The position numbers and the translations under genes were made by a program. A stretch of 5,354 nt of DNA from Nostoc cf. edaphicum LEGE 07299. Its GTDB lineage: Bacteria; Cyanobacteriota; Cyanobacteriia; Cyanobacteriales; Nostocaceae. This document shows positions 1 to 3,547 of this stretch, piece by piece. The stretch is taken from contig NZ_JADEXF010000314.1 in the NCBI RefSeq assembly GCF_015207245.1, positions 1 to 5,354 on the forward strand, given 5' to 3'. Position 1 is the stretch's first letter, and every line of letters begins with the position of its first letter. The notes under the pieces are model-generated. The model had not been told where the DNA came from, made no database searches, and saw only the letters and a program-made list of their open reading frames with translations.

Positions 1-265
1 GGTCAATACCGTTACCCAAAAATTGACCAAATGCAGCAGAGTATGGATGGTCATCGATGGTTGAATGAGTTGCTAAGAATTCCGTTCCGGTGAAGGGTGG
101 GTAATTTTCACTTTCTTCTAGCGGTGTGGAAAGTGCCTCAATATCCGCTTCAATCATTGCTGACCACTGTTCAGGATTTTCGGCTTTGAATTGCTGCTTT
201 CTTAGGGCGGAGTCGGTCAGAGGTGAGCGTCCCCAATCGTTGGGATTTTTGTAGTCGAGTGCCAT
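1..265 (-). CDS. Hypothetical protein, partial (C-terminus beyond the left edge)
   Basis: An open frame read leftward from an ATG at 265-263 stays open for 88 codons to the window edge, so only the N-terminal part is seen. The start is supported by an AAAGGA ribosome binding site at 281-276, about 10 nt upstream. The visible protein (MALDYKNPNDWGR...) is hydrophilic and rather acidic, rich in Glu, Asp, Pro and aromatic residues, with no signal peptide, membrane segment or motif that I recognise. It lies 86 nt downstream of the 64-residue gene, so it is less tightly coupled than the four overlapping genes before it but may share their transcript. Coding is supported by the uninterrupted frame, the good ribosome binding site and the same orientation as its neighbours. 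Function unknown. Confidence 0.7.
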   Translation of the reverse strand, partial: MALDYKNPNDWGRSPLTDSALRKQQFKAENPEQWSAMIEADIEALSTPLEESENYPPFTGTEFLATHSTIDDHPYSAAFGQFLGNGID

Positions 266-304
266 GCTGCTAAGATCCTTTATGTGTCTGATGTACTTGA
301 TGCA

Positions 305-344
305 CAGATGGGCGATCGCCAAGCTTGCCGGCAGATGCGATCGC
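305..344. repeat. Tandem pair of CAGATG + HIP1 (GCGATCGC) units
   Basis: The gap between two minus-strand genes holds two HIP1 octamers, at 312-319 and 337-344. Each is preceded by CAGATG (305-310 and 332-337), giving an imperfect direct repeat with a 27-nt period. GCCGGC and AAGCTT palindromes lie between them. HIP1 is a highly over-represented palindrome in many cyanobacterial genomes. Here it mainly marks the host lineage; a regulatory role for this pair is only a guess. Confidence 0.6.
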
Positions 345-351
345 TTCATCA

Positions 352-546
352 TCAGTTCTCACAAAACTCAACAAGTTCAAAAACCTCCCTCTGCACTTGG
401 TTTTGACTTAATTCTTTGCGCCTGCCCTTTGAGTCATTGAATATGAAAGGGGCATTGACTCCACAATTAGAACGGTGGCTGTAGCGCAGTTGTTGACCAC
501 GGAATTCGTAGAGGTGGTTACGCTGTAAAGTTGTCGTTTCTAACAT
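352..546 (-). CDS. Small hypothetical protein, 64 residues (gene 4 of the overlapping cluster)
   Basis: I do not recognise this protein. The frame could start at a TTG (558-556) overlapping the stop of the previous gene. I chose the ATG at 546-544 because GAGGA (556-552) sits 5 nt before it, an ideal ribosome binding site that also contains part of the upstream stop codon. Translation is therefore probably coupled to the preceding gene. The N-terminal half (LYEFRGQQLRYSH, then APFIFND) looks beta-rich with several basic residues, followed by a basic patch GRRKE and a C-terminal amphipathic helix (about residues 46-61). A small folded domain is plausible; there is one Cys at 28 and another at 62. 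It ends 86 nt before the next minus-strand gene. Confidence 0.65.
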   Translation of the reverse strand: MLETTTLQRNHLYEFRGQQLRYSHRSNCGVNAPFIFNDSKGRRKELSQNQVQREVFELVEFCEN

Positions 547-554
547 TTGCTTCC

Positions 555-791
555 TCAAACTTGGGAATAAAACTCGATATTTAGGATTGCTTCGTGAATC
601 TCCATCAAGGCTTGCACAGCATCACCCAGACGCAGGTCATTCGATGTACTGAACCGTTCGGACGCTTCCATTTGTTTGTAATTTGGGGATGCTTGCACGA
701 ACCTAAGAGTCTGTTCGCAACCGAGGATGATGGTCATTATTTCGGTTGTTGTTAGCGATGGTTGTGTCTTTTGGGTGTCTTGGTCGCTCAT
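555..791 (-). CDS. Small acidic helical hypothetical protein, 78 residues (gene 3 of the cluster)
   Basis: It starts at an ATG (791-789) that overlaps the stop of the 81-residue membrane protein gene in an ATGA arrangement, which usually means translational coupling. AAAGGAG lies about 13 nt upstream, slightly far but usable. The protein is acidic and predicted mostly helical: a polar N-terminus (residues 1-12), a helix with hydrophobic face around 14-32 (EIMTIILGCEQTLRFV), a polar middle, and a second helix at 53-74 (DLRLGDAVQALMEIHEAIL). There is no membrane segment or catalytic motif. A helical hairpin acting as a protein-binding partner is possible, but this is inference. Its stop overlaps the ribosome binding site of the next gene. 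Confidence 0.72.
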   Translation of the reverse strand: MSDQDTQKTQPSLTTTEIMTIILGCEQTLRFVQASPNYKQMEASERFSTSNDLRLGDAVQALMEIHEAILNIEFYSQV

Positions 792-1033
792 GACTTGTTT
801 CTTCTCCTTTGGGTTTTCATCGGTGTGGTTGGTGCTTCTGGCTCACTGTTTGGCGCTTGTGGCTGACTCGGTTTTTGAAGTACATAGCTGATTGCACCTC
901 CACCCCCAACAGCTGCGGCAATGGTGAACATATTGTTTCTGCCAAAGTACTGCACTCCGAAGTAGCCAACGGCTAACGCTGCTGCTGTTGCACCAATGCC
1001 TAAAACCGTGTTTCTAAATCTGGATTTGGTCAT
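788..1033 (-). CDS. Small two-helix membrane protein, 81 residues (gene 2 of the cluster)
   Basis: The ATG at 1033-1031 overlaps the TGA of the preceding gene (ATGA), and GGGGG lies a few bases upstream as a weak ribosome binding site. The N-terminus MTKSRFR is basic. It is followed by two hydrophobic segments rich in Ala and Gly: about residues 9-30 (NTVLGIGATAAALAVGYFGV) and 35-52 (MFTIAAAVGGGGAISYVL), separated by a short GRNN turn. The remaining 28 residues are Pro/Gln/Glu-rich and end in a basic tail QRRRNK. By the positive-inside rule both ends should be cytoplasmic, making a membrane hairpin with a cytosolic tail. I do not recognise the family. Its place in a partition-linked cluster would fit a membrane anchor or a holin-like or toxin-like role, but neither is shown. 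Confidence 0.72.
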   Translation of the reverse strand: MTKSRFRNTVLGIGATAAALAVGYFGVQYFGRNNMFTIAAAVGGGGAISYVLQKPSQPQAPNSEPEAPTTPMKTQRRRNKS

Positions 1034-1263
1034 GCTGCCCCCTTAAAATTAGTGACCATTGCGCTAAGTGCCGATTTATTGGGCTGTGTAGATTGCGCTG
1101 TTTCAACTTTGGGCGATGATTGTACATTGCCGTGTTGAAAAATCAGTTTCTCTACACCTGCTGAAAGTGCTTGTGTTGGCGCGTCTTGGGGTAAATCAAC
1201 AATCTTGCACAATTCAATTACTGCTAAGTAGGGGATGGTTATACGCCGAGATTCGTAATTCAT
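1030..1263 (-). CDS. Candidate ParR-like DNA-binding adaptor, 77 residues (gene 1 of the cluster)
   Basis: This is the first gene downstream of the actin-like ATPase on the same strand, the place a ParR or StbB adaptor normally occupies. The ATG is at 1263-1261 with AGGG about 9 nt upstream. The N-terminal part resembles a ribbon-helix-helix layout: a basic strand SRRITIPY (residues 5-12), a helix YLAVIELCKIV (12-22), a turn LPQDAP, and a second helix (28-42). A Gln/Ser/Thr-rich linker (about 44-62) leads to a short C-terminal segment SALSAMVTNFKGAA. In known ParR proteins the C-terminal tail binds ParM filaments, so this tail is an attractive equivalent. No family signature is certain, and 77 residues is short compared with ParR of R1 or pSK41. 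Its stop overlaps the next start in ATGA. Confidence 0.65.
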   Translation of the reverse strand: MNYESRRITIPYLAVIELCKIVDLPQDAPTQALSAGVEKLIFQHGNVQSSPKVETAQSTQPNKSALSAMVTNFKGAA

Positions 1264-1444
1264 TGATTAACCCTGTTTTGTCACTCTCGGAAAACAATAA
1301 TCTCAGGCAAATTCTGAGACTTTGATTGAATCTAGGTTTGAAGCTTTATTTTCTAACAGGAACTAAAATTTATAGACAAAAAGTGGAAGTTAAAGCCCTG
1401 TAAGCGATTGGGCGATTGGATTCTCCCACTCTGACAAAAGAGGG
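1264..1444 (-). other. Intergenic gap between parM and the small-gene cluster
   Basis: This 181-nt gap contains no convincing gene. It holds the 1301-1319 hairpin and, on the minus strand, a TATAAA box (1374-1369) that could be the -10 element of a promoter for the small genes; no good -35 accompanies it. A second weak stem, AAGAGG (1438-1443) with CCTCTT (1452-1457), spans the parM stop codon and is followed on the minus strand by TTTTG. The longest open frame on the plus strand across this area is antisense to the 77-residue gene and is not believable. Confidence 0.4.
1301..1319 (-). terminator. Terminator- or attenuator-like hairpin between parM and the small-gene cluster
   Basis: Perfect 6-bp arms TCTCAG (1301-1306) and CTGAGA (1314-1319) enclose a 7-nt loop. 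Read on the minus strand the hairpin is followed by TTATTGTTTT (1300-1291), as in an intrinsic terminator. The stem is short and only half GC. Because only 37 nt separate it from the next start and I see no promoter there, partial termination or attenuation that sets the ratio of ParM to downstream products is more likely than complete termination. Confidence 0.35.
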
Positions 1445-2560
1445 TTAAGCTCCTCTTGCAATTTGAGTTAATAGTTTCAACCCCAAGGCATTGATAAATT
1501 GGGGATTATTCAAGACCACAAAGCCTAAACCGGCTAAGTTTTGATCCACCACTGGCAGCGAAACACCACCACCCCAGGCAACAAGGTATTTAGCGCGGTC
1601 TAGATAATTGCCAGCAGTCACAAAGTTGGCGAATTTCTCAATCCTGTTTGACCACCACTGATCAAGGCATTGGCTGTACTCGGTTTCAAACTTTTTGCCT
1701 GTCAGGTGGTTGCCTCCATAAGTGAAAGTCCCTTCTAGAATGCCCTGGTTCACCAAGCTGGGCGAGTGCTTCACATCCTTGGACAGCAGACTCACTCTGT
1801 CGTTTCGCTTGTCGAGGGCTTCTGCAATCATGGTATGCAGTTCACCGCAACCACCCTCTATTAGGTGTCTGTCAATCACTGCACCGCTACCGTTGAACAC
1901 GGTAATCAACCAAGTCGATGAACCGATATCGAGTGCGATCGCTAATTCTGAGGGGTCAAGTACCAGGGATGCTTCACCGAATAAGCAGTGGGCAATGCTT
2001 CCAAATCCTTCGGGGTAAATGCCTGTCACCACGATGTCAACAGTCTTGGTGACAATGGAACGAGTTACAGGGTGCAGATGTTCAAAGGTGTGAGTCCCTT
2101 CAACTCGGCGTTTAATCTCAGTTGCCCAGCGTTCTGGGTTGTGATTGCTCAAACTAATTGAAAGTTTGACCCCCGAAGGAATATTCAGAACCGCTAAGTC
2201 TGCAAGGATGCTTTCTAGTGCGAGTTCTGCTTTTTTCGCCTTATCTTCGTGTAACAGGGTGTGGTCACTTTGAGCTAGAGCCGCACTGCCCCAAAAGAAT
2301 TGAACGTCTTTTAAGTCAAGCCGCGAACCTTCTACATATCGCAGCCATGCCCCATCTTTTGAGATGGTTTCGTGGTGCATGATGTTTCGGTTGCGAACAA
2401 GTGAGTATGCGGCTGGCATCATGATCGAAAAATCACCGATGATTGCCTTGCCATACCCTGCACCTGAGTCTTTACCTCCTGTGAGGTCAGTTAGCCCTGA
2501 TTTGGCTAACAAGTCTGCCTGAACTAGCCAGTTTTTGGCATTGGAATATATAGCTGTCAT
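1445..2560 (-). CDS. parM: ParM/StbA-type actin-like plasmid segregation ATPase, 371 residues
   Basis: The product is a probable actin-fold ATPase that polymerises to push plasmid copies apart, working in the cytoplasm with a DNA-binding adaptor bound to a centromere site. Actin-family motifs appear in order. Phosphate-1 is DSGAGYGK (residues 31-38), followed by FSIMMPAAYSLV as in ParM-like proteins. Phosphate-2 is ALDIGSSTW (209-217), where the canonical form is DIGGGT. EGGCGELH lies at 235-242. The adenosine motif is VAWGGGVSLP (327-336), and NPQFINALGLKLL (352-364) is typical of the C-terminal end. Length is usual for the family. About 30 residues precede phosphate-1, longer than in most ParMs; no later Met fits before the motif, and the ATG at 2560 lacks a strong ribosome binding site. 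Gene order (upstream repeats, ATPase, small putative adaptor) matches type II partition operons. Overall similarity to R1 ParM is low, so the exact subfamily is unassigned. Confidence 0.85.
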   Translation of the reverse strand: MTAIYSNAKNWLVQADLLAKSGLTDLTGGKDSGAGYGKAIIGDFSIMMPAAYSLVRNRNIMHHETISKDGAWLRYVEGSRLDLKDVQFFWGSAALAQSDHTLLHEDKAKKAELALESILADLAVLNIPSGVKLSISLSNHNPERWATEIKRRVEGTHTFEHLHPVTRSIVTKTVDIVVTGIYPEGFGSIAHCLFGEASLVLDPSELAIALDIGSSTWLITVFNGSGAVIDRHLIEGGCGELHTMIAEALDKRNDRVSLLSKDVKHSPSLVNQGILEGTFTYGGNHLTGKKFETEYSQCLDQWWSNRIEKFANFVTAGNYLDRAKYLVAWGGGVSLPVVDQNLAGLGFVVLNNPQFINALGLKLLTQIARGA

Positions 2561-2588
2561 GGTTCAGATAGTTGTTAAAGTCTTGATT

Positions 2589-2706
2589 TTTCTGGCTTTG
2601 GAGAATTTAGAGGCTGAATCGCCTTAAATCCACACATCCAGTTAGGGGTTAGCCATAGCATCACTTTCTGGCTTCTATTGCCTTTGTTTTGTGTCGTTTT
2701 TTGGCT
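2589..2706. repeat. Three spaced copies of TTTYTGGCT (candidate parC elements)
   Basis: TTTCTGGCTT occurs identically at 2589-2598 and 2665-2674, and TTTTTGGCT at 2698-2706. All three lie between the predicted parM promoter and the parM start. A second 8-bp repeat, ATAGCATC, occurs at 2655-2662 and 2719-2726. Repeats in the leader just upstream of an actin-like ATPase gene are where type II centromeres lie. The spacing (76 and 33 bp) is irregular and the copies few, so this is a modest candidate. Confidence 0.35.
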
Positions 2707-2715
2707 GACAAAACT

Positions 2716-2744
2716 ATTATAGCATCTATTTCGATGCACTATGA
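2716..2744 (-). promoter_or_regulatory. Probable parM promoter
   Basis: On the minus strand a perfect TATAAT lies at 2721-2716, about 155 nt before the parM start. At the normal 17-bp distance the -35 position (2744-2739) reads TCATAG, a poor match to TTGACA. A weak -35 with an inverted repeat in the spacer suggests an activated or tightly repressed promoter. Transcription would begin near 2709 and leave a leader of roughly 150 nt. Confidence 0.45.
2722..2737. repeat. Inverted repeat in the parM promoter spacer (candidate operator)
   Basis: Arms GCATC (2722-2726) and GATGC (2733-2737) flank TATTTC and fill the spacer next to the TATAAT box of parM. Its CATCTATTT part (2723-2731) recurs as a perfect 9-bp inverted copy AAATAGATG at 2771-2779. 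A dimeric ribbon-helix-helix protein, either the ParR candidate or the CopG-like protein encoded to the right, could bind here to control parM and the divergent gene. Binding is inference. Confidence 0.45.
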
Positions 2745-2858
2745 TGGTATTTAGCTGTACACAAAGTTTAAAATAGATGTAGTTAACAGCAATACCGCAG
2801 CAGTTTAAACTTAAATAGGAATCACAGCGTATGATTTAGGAGGCAATTTGAAGCGAAA

Positions 2859-2882
2859 ATGATGCATGAGCAAGCGTTTTAG
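2859..2882 (+). other. Possible 7-codon leader frame overlapping the CopG-like start
   Basis: ATG at 2859 opens MMHEQAF followed by TAG at 2880-2882, overlapping the first codons of the ribbon-helix-helix gene in another frame. The strong AGGAGG site (2838-2843) lies 15 nt before it. A TTG at 2848 with TGA at 2860-2862 gives an even shorter frame placed 4 nt from the site. Either could deliver ribosomes to the ATG at 2866. It may equally be chance. Confidence 0.2.
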
Positions 2883-3036
2883 TGTAACGCTACCTGATAC
2901 TGTATTTGATCAGCTTGAAGCACTAGCTGAGAACCAAGGGCGAACTACTGCCAATCTAGCGGCATACCTGATAGAAGTAGGAGTACGCAATATCAAGGTA
3001 GAACCGTTGCCAACTGAAAGAGAGAAGAACAAATAA
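2866..3036 (+). CDS. CopG-like ribbon-helix-helix DNA-binding protein, 56 residues
   Basis: The frame from ATG at 2866 to TAA at 3034-3036 encodes a 56-residue protein with a clear ribbon-helix-helix pattern. It has a basic beta strand KRFSVTLPD (residues 3-11), helix A VFDQLEALAENQG (13-25), a turn RTTAN, and helix B LAAYLIEVGVRN (31-42), then a charged tail ending EREKNK. Such proteins dimerise through the strand, which enters the DNA major groove, and often act as copy-number or partition repressors on plasmids. It lies between the partition and replication genes on the same strand as rep, so repression of rep, of itself or of parM is the likely job (inference). The start is odd: a perfect AGGAGG (2838-2843) is 22 nt upstream, too far, and an in-frame TGA at 2860-2862 rules out an earlier start. 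Translation may be coupled to a tiny leader frame (2859-2882). Confidence 0.82.
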   Translation: MSKRFSVTLPDTVFDQLEALAENQGRTTANLAAYLIEVGVRNIKVEPLPTEREKNK

Positions 3037-3071
3037 CCGACTCAGCACAAGTGCAGTGCAAAGCCTCATTT

Positions 3072-3108
3072 CTTGAATAATCATCAACTCTTGTTGAGTA
3101 ATTTCAAG
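3072..3108. repeat. Imperfect hairpin after the CopG-like gene
   Basis: Outer arms CTTGAA (3072-3077) and TTCAAG (3103-3108) and inner arms TCAAC (3084-3088) and GTTGA (3093-3097) form a two-part stem with an internal loop. No T run follows on either strand, so it is not a standard terminator. A smaller stem GTCTT/AAGAC follows at 3121-3139. They may stabilise the 3' end of the small gene's mRNA or belong to the rep leader. Confidence 0.35.
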
Positions 3109-3270
3109 TAAAAAATCCCAGTCTTGTTAGATATAAGACAGCCAAAAGTTCTGTACAATCAGCAAGTACTCAAATGAAGCGTAAAACGGAGGTGAATATA
3201 CAAAAGACACAAAAATTAAAAGGACAAAGAGCCACTCAGTAGTGAACGCTTTGCCCGACAGAGAAAATTA

Positions 3271-3285
3271 AATATTTCAAATATT
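3271..3285. repeat. 15-bp palindrome AATATTT-C-AAATATT
   Basis: Perfect 7-bp arms (3271-3277 and 3279-3285) surround a single central base. It is purely AT and lies 263 bp upstream of the rep start. It could be a protein-binding dyad or part of an AT-rich unwinding element; nothing more can be said from sequence. Confidence 0.5.
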
Positions 3286-3300
3286 GGGAAGCGGGGTTTA

Positions 3301-3310
3301 TCTCTAGAGA
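3301..3310. repeat. 10-bp palindrome TCTCTAGAGA
   Basis: A perfect self-complementary decamer 16 bp after the AATATTT dyad, flanked loosely by GGTT and ACC. Its shape suits a dimeric DNA-binding protein. It is short enough to be chance, but it falls in a run of four dyads within 200 bp. Confidence 0.4.
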
Positions 3311-3313
3311 ACC

Positions 3314-3347
3314 AAAAAAGTGGATTGTAGTTGGAAGCTCGAACCAC
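3314..3347 (-). terminator. Candidate minus-strand intrinsic terminator upstream of rep
   Basis: Read on the minus strand, GTGGTT (3347-3342) pairs with AATCCAC (3326-3320) with one bulged T across a 15-nt loop, and six T follow directly (3319-3314). This is the form of an intrinsic terminator for an RNA transcribed against the rep leader. The loop is long and the stem modest, so confidence is limited. Confidence 0.35.
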
Positions 3348-3379
3348 AGATTGGCGAAAGAGATTAGTCCGCGCTGCTT

Positions 3380-3396
3380 ACTCATATTATATGAGT
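3380..3396. repeat. 17-bp palindrome ACTCATAT-T-ATATGAGT
   Basis: Perfect 8-bp arms (3380-3387, 3389-3396) around one central T, about 150 bp before rep. In DNA it would suit a dimeric repressor such as the CopG-like protein; in RNA a one-base loop would open slightly to form a hairpin. It sits inside the CCACAG/CTGTGG pair. Confidence 0.6.
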
Positions 3397-3399
3397 TAC

Positions 3400-3480
3400 T
3401 GTGGAAATTTCTATATTTTCACTGCGAAATTTTGCATATAAATTTATCAAATTTTTTGATAAGTAAAAATTTTCAACAAG
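3400..3480. other. AT-rich stretch with dyad, candidate DNA unwinding region
   Basis: About 80 bp of strongly AT-rich DNA just upstream of rep. It holds a perfect inverted repeat TTATCAAA-TTT-TTTGATAA (3444-3462) and two related segments, ACTGTGGAAATTT (3398-3410) and ACTGCGAAATTT (3421-3432), spaced one near-double-turn apart. TATAAA (3437-3442) could be a -10 box for rep with a leader of about 100 nt, but its -35 is weak. AT-rich repeats beside an initiator gene are common at plasmid origins; the origin itself is not proven. Confidence 0.4.
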
Positions 3481-3547
3481 CAAAACAGTAAATCTCGTAG
3501 ATATAAGGTGTAGCAGCGCAATAACCCCCTCCAGATACTAAAAACCA

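Larger units (their letters stand above)
2561..2865. other. Divergent intergenic region between parM and the CopG-like gene
   Basis: This 305-nt region has no credible gene. It holds the parM promoter, the 2722-2737 inverted repeat and its inverted partner at 2771-2779, the TTTYTGGCT repeats, a perfect 10-bp palindrome AGTTTAAACT (2802-2811) whose AGTTTAAA half also occurs at 2765-2772, and an AGGAGG ribosome binding site at 2838-2843. A promoter for the rightward gene must lie here; TATGAT (2740-2745) and TAAAAT (2769-2774) are possible -10 boxes, but neither has a good -35. Confidence 0.5.
3314..3404 (-). ncRNA. Candidate antisense RNA with a three-way junction
   Basis: On the minus strand this stretch could fold as a closing stem CCACAG (3404-3399) / CTGTGG (3349-3344), a hairpin ACTCATAT/ATATGAGT (3396-3380), and a second hairpin GCGGA/TTCGC (3372-3368 with 3358-3354). 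The last stem is complete only in minus-strand RNA because it needs a G-U pair; the plus-strand copy has an A-C mismatch. CTGTGG overlaps the base of the downstream terminator stem, so junction and terminator are mutually exclusive. No promoter is clear in the AT-rich DNA upstream (3405-3480). A role as antisense control of rep is inference. Confidence 0.3.
3037..3547. other. Non-coding region upstream of rep: probable origin and copy-control region
   Basis: The 511 nt between the CopG-like gene and rep contain no convincing gene; the longest credible plus-strand frame is a 22-codon basic peptide at 3174-3242 (MKRKTEVNIQ...) without an upstream ribosome binding site, holding a perfect GGAGGTGA (3188-3195) inside it. 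What fills the region is dyad symmetry: 3072-3108, 3271-3285, 3301-3310, 3380-3396 and 3444-3462, plus a long-range pair CCACAG (3344-3349) / CTGTGG (3399-3404). TAGATATAAG is repeated at 3128-3137 and 3498-3507. Position and density of structure fit a replication control region. For the related Synechocystis plasmid pSYSA, I recall that an antisense RNA and RNase E act on the region upstream of rep. Confidence 0.5.

Noticed and set aside
1116..1325. 69-codon open frame on the plus strand.
   Set aside because: It lies antisense to the 77-residue gene and its upstream gap, has no ribosome binding site and resembles no protein.
1438..1457. Terminator made of AAGAGG/CCTCTT around the parM stop.
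   Set aside because: The stem overlaps the last codons and only TTTTG follows; the 1301-1319 hairpin is the better candidate.
1722..2018. 98-codon open frame on the plus strand inside parM.
   Set aside because: It is fully antisense to a well-supported actin-like ATPase with conserved motifs.
3326..3404. A tRNA gene on the minus strand, suggested by GGTTCGAGC and an ACTC/GAGT arm like a D-arm.
   Set aside because: The supposed T-stem has a mismatch and two wobble pairs, the anticodon loop would have 9 bases, and the only good acceptor-like pairing (CCACAG/CTGTGG) excludes the T-arm. A degenerate tRNA cannot be ruled out.
3037..3547. CRISPR array or iteron array upstream of rep.
   Set aside because: No regularly spaced repeat units of iteron or CRISPR length are visible; the structure is made of separate dyads and two short direct repeats.
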